Assembly (NCBI GenBank): GCA_965220385.1
Contig: OZ244825.1
Location: 682,001 to 746,000, forward strand
Source: PCPOR2b sp965220385
Lineage (GTDB): Bacteria; Poribacteria; WGA-4E; PCPOR2b
DNA length: 64,000 bases
Direction: 5' to 3'
The notes below the pieces were generated by a model. The model ran no database searches. It saw nothing but the letters and a program-made list of their open reading frames with translations, and was not told the DNA's origin. The translations under genes and the position numbers were made by a program. Positions 45,054-54,332 of the stretch are shown here, piece after piece. The number at the start of each line of letters is the position of its first letter. Within the stretch, counting starts at the first letter, position 1.

Positions 45054-45221
45054 TCATTTTTTTTCTCGAAAAAGCTCTTCCCAAACGTGGGCTATTGTAA
45101 TGCCACCGATGAGAATTGCAGCGGAGAGTAGCTGAAACTGCCATCTTCCTCCCATGGCGAAAATCGAAAACACCCATAAAAGGGCACCGGCAAAAATTAA
45201 GACGTATGCTAATTTTTCCAT
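45054..45221 (-). CDS. 55-residue membrane protein
   Basis: Too short for ordinary ORF cutoffs. The chain starts MEKLAYVLIFAGALLWVFSI and has a second hydrophobic stretch LLSAAILIGGITIAH, ending WEELFREKK; two short membrane helices with a basic end. ATAGGAGAAA lies 12 bases before the ATG. It lies between the giant protein and OPT-like copy 2 on the same strand, so probably in that operon. A role as small partner of the giant permease or transporter is possible. No family recognised. Confidence 0.7.
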   Translation of the reverse strand: MEKLAYVLIFAGALLWVFSIFAMGGRWQFQLLSAAILIGGITIAHVWEELFREKK

Positions 45222-45283
45222 TGGTTCTGTTTTCTCCTATGTGTAGAACGTAAAACGTGATGCCTAAGAAGTTCATTGGTACA

Positions 45284-45574
45284 TTAGTTCATTGGCGTGT
45301 TGGTTCGTTGAGCTAAGGGCTCATCAATGGTATATTCCTCAGTTGGCTCACGTAATTGGGTGGTCCATTGACGGCGTTGGGAAATCAGACTGTTAATCCA
45401 TCGGTGCACAGATTGTATGCGATTGAGCGGATGAGCAGTCTGTTCAGGAGTAAGCGATTAACGATTCCGAGCACGACGCAACCAATAGCAGGTTTCCTTT
45501 AATGATCCCCATGCGATGTAGTAGAAGTGTAGCTTTTCTTTGAAATGATAGCCTCTCGAATCTGCTCCACAGAT
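45284..45574 (-). pseudogene. Decayed four-helix-bundle protein gene
   Basis: Read on the minus strand from 45574: ICGADSRGYHFKEKLHFYYI, then AWGSLKETCYWLRRARNR, a TAA stop, then SLTPEQTAHPLNRIQSVHRW and INSLIS. This is the core and C-terminal helix of the four-helix-bundle family (SRG..FKE...F..IA.GSLKE). An in-frame stop breaks it at codon 39 and the N-terminal part is not visible. It lies immediately after the giant gene. Confidence 0.55.
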
Positions 45575-45638
45575 TTCGTCACATAGTTGTTCTGTGTTTT
45601 TAAATAGGCCCAACTCTTCAATTGAACTGATACACTAG

Positions 45639-48600
45639 TTAGTCTGCCGGTGCTGGTTGAGCAGCCAGACCGCCAACGCCTGGAGCCTCTTCCGTCTCGC
45701 TCTCTTGTCGTCCGCGCTCGTGGAACTCACCACGGATATCTGCACTGAACGTCCGCCAGATTAGCAACTGCTTTCGCACAAGGTTCAGGAAACGGCGGTT
45801 GACGCGCTTCCATGAGGCGATCTCCCCACTCTCACGATGGACATCGAGGTGAATCTTATACAACTCTTCCTCTTCGCCGCCGACCGGTGAGGTGACAAGT
45901 CGAATGGACTGGCTGACACCGAGATCATAAGGAGCGAGCCACACCATCATGCTGATGTTATAGGCTTCCTCATCCTTCCCTTCCACTTCTACAGGCGTTC
46001 GACCAAAAGCGACCTGATCCGTATAGAAATCGCTCGCAGATTCGTCTGCATGCGCCTCAAAGTAATCGCGCATAAAGATATTCAGCCCCAGTGACTCTTC
46101 TGCTAACACAGTGAAGGGGAGATCGAAGTGCCATTCATCGCCTTCAGGTTCCGGTAACTGCCATTTTCGTTCGATGTCAGGTACTGCCATGCGGCTTGCT
46201 TTAATTGCAGGATACAGTGTGCTTCCGATCACGACGATCATCACAATGATGGTTGCCACGACCGTTGACATCGAAGAGTAGTTGAGGGTCAGTCCGGCGA
46301 GTAAGCCAAACTGGACGAGGACGGTTGCGACAGCCTGTCCGAGTAGGTAGCCAAGCACAGCACCAACAATCGCATACACGCACGCCTCTGCGAGGAACAG
46401 GAAGGCGATATGCACAGGAGCAAGCCCGACAGAACTGTAGATGCTGATTTCACGGACCCGTTCGTAGACCGCGCCGAGCATCGTGTTCAAAACAATCAGC
46501 GATGCAATCAAGATTGGTATAAACAGGTTACCCATCCCAGAGAATGAGGTCATTCCGATTGAACTGTAAAGGTAGGTATCCCGATCTTTCCCAACAAAGA
46601 AGTCAAGTGCGATTCGGTTCATCAGGGGTGCCATGATCAGATCCAGTTTATCTGCCGCACTGAAGATTGTTGGATCGCCAGGTTGTGCCTCCATGTTCAC
46701 AGCGACGGAGCGTAACGTCCCGCCCTGATTCATCACCACATCATACGGAAGGATAGCCACCGCGTCAGGAGGCAGATGGATATATTTCTCCAACTCACCC
46801 TCCATGGCTTGGTTCTGTCCGCCTGCACCGCCGCCTCGTGCCTCTTGCTGCTGCATCAGTTGGTAGTCAACAGGTGTCAGTTCCTCGCCATCATTATCCT
46901 GTAGGTCTTTGAAGCCAATACCGAGTACGCCAGTAACCGTGAAGTCCGCACCATATACGGATACGGTCGCTTTGCCCATATCGGCTTCGGTGATGCCGAG
47001 CAGATCCGCCATGCCTTTCGGGAGGACACAGGCGTAGGGCCATTGCGTAGGCCACTCCGCTTCATCGTCCGGATGATACCATCGACCATATTGTAGGTAG
47101 CGGTCAATCCCCGTGACACCCGGTTCGTCTTGACTCATCCCGACCAGCATAGTGGCGGAGTAGGTCTTCGGCTGACCGGTAGTTGTGTTGACAGGCGGTA
47201 CAGGGTCTTGCAGATTGGGGGTACGCTGAAGTTGTACGAATGACTGGTCGCCCGTTCCTGCAGACTGATACCAAGCACGGGGCGCGACGATGTTGTGCAC
47301 TCGCAATATGGATTCTTCCCCCTGTTCTATCAATGTTCCCTGCTGACGCAATTGGGCTATAGTTGCTTCAATTTCTTCGTCAATCTGCTCGCCAGATTTA
47401 CCTGCTTGCCCCAATCGTTTCTTCAGTAGTAGCCGTAAATCGTTCTCAGAAATTTGCGTTTTCCGCAAATCATTCGTGATTGAGTTGACAACGGGTTCCT
47501 CAAGCGGATTCCAATACTGATCTCGGATAAGCATCCCCGTATACCGCGGCGTCACTGACGGTAGGTTGGTGCTGTTGGGGTGCATAAATGTACGCACCGA
47601 CGTAAAGGAGATAACCGTGAAGGTGAGGATAACCAACGTACTACAGGTCAGAATGGTGCGTCCCTTCCGCTTCCGCATGTTGGAAATACCTAAGCTGAAA
47701 GCGGCAGCGGAGGCAGACAAACGCCCCACGTCCGCCTTGTACACCTTTGATCCTTCCTGCTTGATTTTTTCCACCTGTTCTTCAAATTTCCGAACGATGA
47801 TACTGATAACAATGGCCGTCAACGCAAGGACGACAAACGCAATCAGGATGATAACCGGCGTTGTTGTGATCTGGAAAGCGGGATGCACCTGTGCCAAGAA
47901 GAAAAATACTACGAGGAAGATTGCAGCTGTCCCCATAATCTGTTTTTGGACCGTTGGGAAGGCGAATATTAACCGTTCCATAAAGTAAGCAAATGGGATC
48001 AGAAGGGCAAGGTAAAACATCACGCCGTTGACCACATCGTTGCCTGTTTTCTTCACATCGGGATACGCACGAGATTCATATCCCCACGCGGCACGAGCCA
48101 GCTTGAGCGCCTGCTGATAGTCTTTTTGCGTAAGGGCGGCCTCCGCCTGATTCAGATGTTCGTTCGCAAATTGGTGGAGTTGGTCGAGTCGATCGCTGCT
48201 GATACCGAACCGTTTATACAGACTCGCCCGGTTCTCATCCAGCCACCACATATCGCGGACAACAACGTATGGCGTCACACGAATACTCCCGTTTTCACGT
48301 ACAACAAATCCTTCGCCCGTATAAAGCGTTGGATTCTTCGTCCCACTCTTGCTCGCTTTAATCAATAGTAACCGTTTGCCAATCTGTCCATACGCCATGC
48401 CAACCTTGATACGGCTGTTGGGTTCCGAATAGACGAGCGCGATTGGCTCGGTCGCTGAGACACCTTCTTGCTGCCACGGCTTTGACACGCCATATTTTTC
48501 TGGTGGGCTATCGCTAGCGGCATCAAAAACCTCCAGTTCACGAAGTGTCCGTAGATAGCGCTGATCCACAAGATCGAAGATGGTGGTCGACACGCAGGGG

Positions 48601-51600
48601 AAAACCACAATTCGACAGCCGCGACGGTGGGTGTTGATCGGAACCAGGTTCGGCAAAAGTTTTGCACCAAAGTTTCCGAGATCCGGAGCGTAGACAATAT
48701 CCCCAGAATCGGAGTCGAGGATATAGGCTTCCACCTCCTGTGTTCCTTTGAGGCGGATAGTGGCGCGTCCCTCCATCGCAAGCCCCGCGACCTCAAAGTT
48801 CCCTTTGTTGTCACCCATTGCGATAAGATCACCGCGCACGCCCATCATGGTTTTGTGCTTACTCCGCAGAGCGAGGATAGGATGTTCCACCGGTTTGTTC
48901 GGTAATGCGCTCTCACGTGCATCATATTCAACCACATCGCCAAATAGGTTGCAGTAGAAGTTGCCCACCCGGGCGGCGGTAGGCATCTTCGGGTCACGCA
49001 TCCCTTGGATAAGAATGGCGGCGAGGGTTTTCGCCTGCTTATGCAAGGCACCATCTCTGCGCAAATCCATCCGATCAATTGTATCAAGCGGGGTATCCGT
49101 AAGCACACGTGCATCGTCGATCGTGGCAAAAGCAATGCCCGTAAAGCCGGTGAGGGTCGCTACCTCGCTATCAAAAGCAATCTTTCCGGGGATGTAGGTC
49201 TTCCAAATCTTACCGCCACTGGCAGAGATTGCGTTGACAAAGTTGGTCTGACCGCCAAAACCCGCGATGTTAATGAGTGCCTTAATATCATCGACCTCGT
49301 CTTGCGTCAATTCTGACGGATCCTCGTAACGGAGGGCAAGCATCGCATCCAGCCGATTGAGCAGACGAACTCTATTCTTGCGGTTCTTCCGTGCCTCCCG
49401 GATATCGTTGCGGATGAATCGCTCGACCTCCTTGCGGATGTAGTCCATATCCTTCAACATATCCTCCGAAGGCTCACCCTGATTTCGCATCTGTTCAAAC
49501 TGCATCTTCATCAGTCGCGAGACCCCAGAAAGTCCGACCAGCGTTGCGTAATGTTCAGTGACTAAACTCTCCAGACTCTTTCCTTCAATCGCTCTTTTCG
49601 GGTCAATACCCGCTGCAACTACCCACTGGGTATTCATCACCGCTTGGCGGATCTGGTCGTCAGTGAAAGTCCATAGTTTCCGGATACGCTCGCCGAAATC
49701 GGCTTGCTCTGCGTATTCCGCAAGTTTGTTACCGATAGACGCGAACTCGCGGCGCAGGACAAATTCGGGTTGTTGGTCGTAGAACCAGCCTTTGTTAAAT
49801 ACGCCGAATTGGTCGTTCTGGCTGGAGAGGTCGATCGAGATAAAGAGCGAAGTGTAGTAGCGGTTGAAGATATCTTGCAATGCAATTGCTTGCTCGATGG
49901 AACGGATCTTCCGACTGTATTCCGACTCGCTGATACGTGCAATCTTTTCCACCCGTTTCTGTAGATTCCGGAATCGGGCGTTACGCATCGTGAGTAGGTT
50001 GTCGCGCAGGAGGATCTTGGTCTCCTCGTCCGGATCGCGATCGAGACGATCAAGCACGTTCAGAAGGTTCTGAAGTTCGACAATGTCGTTCTTGGCGCGC
50101 TTTTTCACCATCTCTAACAGATGTTGTTCTTCGATCTGACCGAAGATCTGTTCTCGGACGGTCATCGCGCGGTCTGCTGCGTCTTCAGACAGATAGTGAC
50201 GGAGGACCAGCGCTTCTTCCGCGAGATAAGGGCGGTTCAGCGTCGCATGGCGTACGAGGAGGTTCTCAATTCGATACCGCTCCAAACGGGCGTTACGCAT
50301 TGCGGTTTCAAGTATACTCTGTTTATCTCTGGTCAGGTCATCGATGAGGATTTGGTCTAACTCTCGCGATGTCGCTGTTCCCCCGGTCGGGTCCATCATC
50401 TCCAATTTCTGGTGGAGTTGGGTCTGGACAATATCGAACTGCTTGAGGGTCGATTCGTTGAGGAAGAGTTTTAGCTCATCGACGAAACCATCGGGGACAT
50501 GATCAGGCTTAGCGCCTAACTGAGTGATGGCATTTCTGATAAGATCTTCTGAGTCGCTGTTGGCGGGAATGTTTGCGAGGGTGCGTTCGAGGAGTTGGCG
50601 TTCCTCTTCGATATAGGCTTCCAAGGATTTTTCGGCCCGGTTGACAACCCTACGTGCAGACTTGATTCGTTCTAAACCCTTGAAGTCAAGGTGACGGTCT
50701 AACAACTTCTCGTGAGCATACTGGAGGGTAAACTTCCGTGGGTCTTCAAACTCCCAATCCTGTAGGTTTGCTGAAAGCAACTGAAGATCTGTCTCTAAAT
50801 GTGACGGCAGATCACTTGGGGCAGGCAAGTAATAAGTTTCATCCTCCCGCTCCTTCGGCACGAGATAGCTGCTGTCCGGTGTTTGCACATATTTCCCTTC
50901 AATCCGTTTTGCTGCCAAATCTGCTTCCAGTTTATCGATCGCCCACACATCCAACCGAGCCATCGGTAAGGCGATCTGTTCAATCAGATCTCGCTGGGTG
51001 TCACGACACTCTGCCAATGCCTGTGTGCGCAATTTTAGTGTGCGTTGCAGCATTGACTGAAGGAATTGGGTGGTCTGCAGAGCGTCCTTCTTGAACTTTG
51101 CAAGGTTAACTTCAAGTCGGGATTTCTCCTCTTCGGTGAATCCCTGTTTCTCCCGTTTCTTGGTGGTTTCTAACTTCTTTTTCTCTTTCTCTTTTGCATC
51201 ACGTTGGGCGTTTCGCAACGAGTCGATTTTTCCCTTTGTTGATTGTAGGTCGGTGAGCGTCGTTGCAAGCGAGACAACATCTGCTTTGAGTGCATGAACC
51301 TCATGGAAAAAGTCAGGGGGTAGGTCTACCAACACATTTCGATCGATGGATAGCAGTAGCTTGCGTCCCAATTCCTCAAACTCAAAGAGGTCAGTGCTTA
51401 AGCCGCGCCGCAAGCCGCGCATTGTTGGTGTGCCCGGAGAATCTGCTTCCCGTCCGACGATGTCCTGGCCAATCCCTTCCATAAATGCGCGCATACCTCC
51501 CAACCCTTGGAAGTGTGCATCCGTTGCGACAAAAAGAAGGGAACGGCCCGGTCGGAATTCCTCTTCACTAAAGATACGCGCAAGTTCCAACAACGTGGCG

Positions 51601-53054
51601 ATACCACCGGTGGGATCAGCACCCGGCGCCATCGCCGGGACGACCGACATCGAGTCATAGTAGCCAGTGAGAACGACCAACTCATCTTTCAGGGTTGGAT
51701 CCCCACCTTCAAGGAAGCCACGGATATTTTGTCCCATTCGCTGTTCCCACGTAATAGTGCTGGTGAGGCGTGCATGAAGTTGCTGGGCGGGGGCGTCCGA
51801 TTGCTCGACCCCTTCACCAAGCATAGTCAAGAGTTCATCTGCATCCTCTTTCGAGATCCAGAAGCGAGGGATGTTGGCAGGCACCGTCAAAAATTTGTTC
51901 TCAGCCTCGCCGCGGATAGTGGTCTCCGGCTCAATGAAGAGCACAGCTTTCGCGCCGAGCATTGCCGCGTTAATCCATTTAGTGCTGGAATTGAAGTCGA
52001 CGAGTGCAATGCTGCCTTGAGGAATAAAGATACTGGATTCATAAGCGGCGATAAACTCCCCTTCCTCATCGATCTGTCCGTTGTTGTTGTTATCAATACC
52101 ATCTGTTTCATCGCCGGGGCGCTCATCTACGAAATTATCACCGTCGTTGTCAATGCCGTCAGAATCCCATTGCAGAATCTCAGCTAATGGGGGAATCTCG
52201 CCATATTCGTCAATCTGTCCGTCTTCATTGTTATCAATGCCGTCTTGTGTCTTTTGGAGGTGACCGTTAAGAACGTCGTCGGTGATGCTGCCTACGCCGA
52301 TACGGAAACGGTGAGCAAGGTCCGCCAGCGTATCATTCGGTTGGACTTTATGCCAGAAGCCGCCGACATCTTTCCCGTTGAACGAGGAGAGTTCGCCACT
52401 TCCGCCGTAAAAGAGAGGTGCGGTCAGTCCACCCGTGGGGATAAAAAGTGAGTTGCCTTCTACCAGTACAAGTTCACCCGGTTCGTCAATCTCACCATCA
52501 TCATCGTTGTCACTGCCATCGGTCGCTTGGTCTCGGAGGTATTGGTTATGCGGATCAGCTAAAATGGATTCCGGGTCAACTTGGTAGGATTTTGCAATGT
52601 CCTCAAAGGTTTCGCCACTAACTACCAGATGGGAGACACCGTTGGGGAGGAAGGAGGTGCGAACAAGGTTGGGCCAGATGGACCAAATTCGGTAAGTCTT
52701 CAGGAGTGTCTGATCTTCGGAGAGAATTTCTACCTTCCCGTCGCCGTGGTCTATCGGAACGGAAACAGGGAATTCACGGCTCTCGACGTTTTGCAAGCCA
52801 ATCTCGACAAATTGATCAAAGATATATTTACTGCCTGACGCCGCTTCGTCGTAGCCAGTAACGCGGGTGGGAAGATTAGATAGTCGAGCAATATCTTTTC
52901 GCATTCGACCAATATCGACTTTGTCAACGATTTTGACCGCCGCCTCCGAAAGCCCCACGGATAGCTGCTCTTCAACAGCAGAATCCGTATGCGGAGATAG
53001 TAATGCAAAGATGCAAAGCCATATAATAATGTAGAAATACCTCTTAATGATCAT
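45639..53054 (-). CDS. Giant LysM - pseudo-M28 - coiled-coil - FtsX/MacB permease fusion
   Basis: 2471 residues. Signal peptide at 1-25 (MIIKRYFYIIIWLCIFALLS); LysM-like at about 138-175 (VVSGETFEDIAKSYQVDPES) and 231-263 (KVQPNDTLADLAHRFRIGVG); acidic Asn/Asp-Gly-rich calcium-type repeats at 178-194 and 268-341 (DGIDNNEDGQIDEYGE); a PA-like segment; an M28 peptidase fold at about 438-535 (GADPTGGIATLLELAR) but with the metal His (now GYYDSM) and the Glu pair (now ATDAHFQGLGG) lost; a long coiled coil to about 1250; a beta region; TM helices at 1675-1755; then the FtsX N-terminal TM (NMRKRKGRTILTCSTLVILT) near 1790, a MacB-type periplasmic domain and three TM helices at 2175-2288 (GNLFIPILIASLIVLNTMLG). 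A 180-residue C-terminal tail follows. Start has GGAGGAG. Likely the permease of the ATPase at 37315. Confidence 0.85.
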   Translation of the reverse strand: MIIKRYFYIIIWLCIFALLSPHTDSAVEEQLSVGLSEAAVKIVDKVDIGRMRKDIARLSNLPTRVTGYDEAASGSKYIFDQFVEIGLQNVESREFPVSVPIDHGDGKVEILSEDQTLLKTYRIWSIWPNLVRTSFLPNGVSHLVVSGETFEDIAKSYQVDPESILADPHNQYLRDQATDGSDNDDDGEIDEPGELVLVEGNSLFIPTGGLTAPLFYGGSGELSSFNGKDVGGFWHKVQPNDTLADLAHRFRIGVGSITDDVLNGHLQKTQDGIDNNEDGQIDEYGEIPPLAEILQWDSDGIDNDGDNFVDERPGDETDGIDNNNNGQIDEEGEFIAAYESSIFIPQGSIALVDFNSSTKWINAAMLGAKAVLFIEPETTIRGEAENKFLTVPANIPRFWISKEDADELLTMLGEGVEQSDAPAQQLHARLTSTITWEQRMGQNIRGFLEGGDPTLKDELVVLTGYYDSMSVVPAMAPGADPTGGIATLLELARIFSEEEFRPGRSLLFVATDAHFQGLGGMRAFMEGIGQDIVGREADSPGTPTMRGLRRGLSTDLFEFEELGRKLLLSIDRNVLVDLPPDFFHEVHALKADVVSLATTLTDLQSTKGKIDSLRNAQRDAKEKEKKKLETTKKREKQGFTEEEKSRLEVNLAKFKKDALQTTQFLQSMLQRTLKLRTQALAECRDTQRDLIEQIALPMARLDVWAIDKLEADLAAKRIEGKYVQTPDSSYLVPKEREDETYYLPAPSDLPSHLETDLQLLSANLQDWEFEDPRKFTLQYAHEKLLDRHLDFKGLERIKSARRVVNRAEKSLEAYIEEERQLLERTLANIPANSDSEDLIRNAITQLGAKPDHVPDGFVDELKLFLNESTLKQFDIVQTQLHQKLEMMDPTGGTATSRELDQILIDDLTRDKQSILETAMRNARLERYRIENLLVRHATLNRPYLAEEALVLRHYLSEDAADRAMTVREQIFGQIEEQHLLEMVKKRAKNDIVELQNLLNVLDRLDRDPDEETKILLRDNLLTMRNARFRNLQKRVEKIARISESEYSRKIRSIEQAIALQDIFNRYYTSLFISIDLSSQNDQFGVFNKGWFYDQQPEFVLRREFASIGNKLAEYAEQADFGERIRKLWTFTDDQIRQAVMNTQWVVAAGIDPKRAIEGKSLESLVTEHYATLVGLSGVSRLMKMQFEQMRNQGEPSEDMLKDMDYIRKEVERFIRNDIREARKNRKNRVRLLNRLDAMLALRYEDPSELTQDEVDDIKALINIAGFGGQTNFVNAISASGGKIWKTYIPGKIAFDSEVATLTGFTGIAFATIDDARVLTDTPLDTIDRMDLRRDGALHKQAKTLAAILIQGMRDPKMPTAARVGNFYCNLFGDVVEYDARESALPNKPVEHPILALRSKHKTMMGVRGDLIAMGDNKGNFEVAGLAMEGRATIRLKGTQEVEAYILDSDSGDIVYAPDLGNFGAKLLPNLVPINTHRRGCRIVVFPCVSTTIFDLVDQRYLRTLRELEVFDAASDSPPEKYGVSKPWQQEGVSATEPIALVYSEPNSRIKVGMAYGQIGKRLLLIKASKSGTKNPTLYTGEGFVVRENGSIRVTPYVVVRDMWWLDENRASLYKRFGISSDRLDQLHQFANEHLNQAEAALTQKDYQQALKLARAAWGYESRAYPDVKKTGNDVVNGVMFYLALLIPFAYFMERLIFAFPTVQKQIMGTAAIFLVVFFFLAQVHPAFQITTTPVIILIAFVVLALTAIVISIIVRKFEEQVEKIKQEGSKVYKADVGRLSASAAAFSLGISNMRKRKGRTILTCSTLVILTFTVISFTSVRTFMHPNSTNLPSVTPRYTGMLIRDQYWNPLEEPVVNSITNDLRKTQISENDLRLLLKKRLGQAGKSGEQIDEEIEATIAQLRQQGTLIEQGEESILRVHNIVAPRAWYQSAGTGDQSFVQLQRTPNLQDPVPPVNTTTGQPKTYSATMLVGMSQDEPGVTGIDRYLQYGRWYHPDDEAEWPTQWPYACVLPKGMADLLGITEADMGKATVSVYGADFTVTGVLGIGFKDLQDNDGEELTPVDYQLMQQQEARGGGAGGQNQAMEGELEKYIHLPPDAVAILPYDVVMNQGGTLRSVAVNMEAQPGDPTIFSAADKLDLIMAPLMNRIALDFFVGKDRDTYLYSSIGMTSFSGMGNLFIPILIASLIVLNTMLGAVYERVREISIYSSVGLAPVHIAFLFLAEACVYAIVGAVLGYLLGQAVATVLVQFGLLAGLTLNYSSMSTVVATIIVMIVVIGSTLYPAIKASRMAVPDIERKWQLPEPEGDEWHFDLPFTVLAEESLGLNIFMRDYFEAHADESASDFYTDQVAFGRTPVEVEGKDEEAYNISMMVWLAPYDLGVSQSIRLVTSPVGGEEEELYKIHLDVHRESGEIASWKRVNRRFLNLVRKQLLIWRTFSADIRGEFHERGRQESETEEAPGVGGLAAQPAPAD

Positions 53055-53453
53055 GGTGACTCCTCCGAATTTTTTTGTGTGCTGACCGGCACATAATATG
53101 CTATCTGGCGTAGATTTGTCAGATTCTATCATAGTCGCAAAGTCTTGTCAAGAAGCAAAAACGAATCTAATTAACAAAAGTTTGTATTCTAATCGGTATG
53201 CTTTTATAAGAGTTATACCCGTAACTGGTGGATAGGTTCATCCCTGCTATGTTTTTAGGTTGCCGGGGACGTGTTGACATTTTCATACTACTGATTTGGC
53301 GAGCCGTGCAGTCGTCGGACGATCTGCCAAATGTGCCGTAAACTGTTAGTTTGCGTAATGGAATGACCATCTAGCAGTCAACTCCCCTGGCTGCATTTCG
53401 CTTTATCTGCTTATAGGCAGGTAATGTCAGCAGAACCTCGCGCGTTGATGTTT

Positions 53454-53608
53454 GGTGAATTATAGAGATAAGTAGACATTACCCATAACTCCGACCTTCG
53501 AGAGATTTCCAAAGTCCCCCTGACAAGTGGTACATCCCGGTTTATCGGGGGCGGGATTTAGGGGGTTGGTTGTGCAGTAGGGATGTCTAAGTAATTGTAA
53601 AATCTACC
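53454..53608. mobile_element. MITE-like repeat, copy D
   Basis: Begins GGTGAATTATAGAGATAAG and ends GTCTAAGTAATTGTAAAATC then TACC. Interior shares TAACTCCGACC and GGGATTTAGGGGGTTGG with copies B and C, plus CCCGGTTTATCGGGGG. Flanks GTTT and ATTT. Confidence 0.7.
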
Positions 53609-53653
53609 ATTTGTGCGAATTCCTCCCCAGCTGCAGGAAAGAAATTCCTCCGC

Positions 53654-53806
53654 TTAGTCCTCAGAACAGGTGACACAGACCTTACGATCTCGCGGATAGT
53701 CGGTCGCGATACATATATCAACATCGGTGTGCCAGTTCCGACAGCCTGACTGACAGTCCTTAATTTTGGTAAATGGCGCGGCGAAACCGATCTGATCGCA
53801 ACACAT
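53654..53806 (-). CDS. Possible 50-residue Cys-rich protein
   Basis: Reads MCCDQIGFAAPFTKIKDCQS, GCRNWH, DICIATDYP and ends CVTCSED; seven Cys in 50 residues, as in small metal-binding proteins. No Shine-Dalgarno precedes the ATG and no family is recognised. It may be chance; the Cys spacing (CxxxC, CxxC) is the only support. Confidence 0.25.
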   Translation of the reverse strand: MCCDQIGFAAPFTKIKDCQSGCRNWHTDVDICIATDYPRDRKVCVTCSED

Positions 53807-53844
53807 ATTTCTGTAATAAATTCTCGGTATCTGCGTTTTATTTA

Positions 53845-53874
53845 TTGCAATGGGACGCCGTAATATGTTAAAAT
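53845..53874 (+). promoter_or_regulatory. Likely promoter of the XRE gene
   Basis: TTGCAA, 18-base spacer, TAAAAT, ending about 94 bases before the XRE start. Confidence 0.5.
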
Positions 53875-53967
53875 AAGAATCACAACCGTTAGAAAGCTGT
53901 GGGAGCACTGTTTTCTGCGATTGTTACGCCCATCGTTTTTTACTTTAATTTATGAGAAAGGAGTATT

Positions 53968-54303
53968 ATGATTATGTCTGTTTCAGCACGTATCAAAAAG
54001 CGTCGTTCTAAACTCGGAATGACGCAAACACAACTCGCCAAAGCAGCAAAACTAACACCCGCGGCGATTTCACAGTTTGAATCTGGTGCTCGTAAACCGG
54101 CGTTCGACACACTTTCGAGCCTCGCCGATGCGTTGAAAGTTACTACAGACTACCTGCTTGGCAAGAAGGAGCATGGCTACGATGATCTTTTAGCGGATCC
54201 GAGAGTCAGCGTTATGTTCAGAGGTATCATGGAACTTTCGGAGAAAGATAAGGACTCGATGCTCGAATTCTACCAATTTCTTAAAGACAAAAACGGAAAA
54301 TAG
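53968..54303 (+). CDS. XRE-family helix-turn-helix regulator
   Basis: 111 residues. HTH at about 5-60: RIKKRRSKLGMTQTQLAKAA, then LTPAAISQFESGARKPAFDT, with the usual LADALKVTTDYLLG after it. C-terminal 45 residues are acidic and helical. AAAGGAG precedes the ATG. It is 29 bp before an ImmA/IrrE-type protease gene, the classic partner for cleavage of XRE repressors in phage, ICE and stress switches. Autoregulation is likely. No integrase or phage gene is near. Confidence 0.9.
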   Translation: MIMSVSARIKKRRSKLGMTQTQLAKAAKLTPAAISQFESGARKPAFDTLSSLADALKVTTDYLLGKKEHGYDDLLADPRVSVMFRGIMELSEKDKDSMLEFYQFLKDKNGK

Positions 54304-54332
54304 AACAATTTAGAAGGATCTGTTGAACAGTT

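Larger units (their letters stand above)
53055..53967. other. 900-bp region between giant gene and XRE gene
   Basis: Mostly non-coding: the giant gene's leader, MITE copy D (53454-53608), a weakly supported 50-residue Cys-rich ORF and the XRE promoter. Nothing else recognised in 53055-53453. Confidence 0.55.

Noticed and set aside
45013..45276. 87-residue minus-strand frame
   Set aside because: Overlaps the 55-residue membrane protein in another frame, and lacks a Shine-Dalgarno and membrane or domain pattern.
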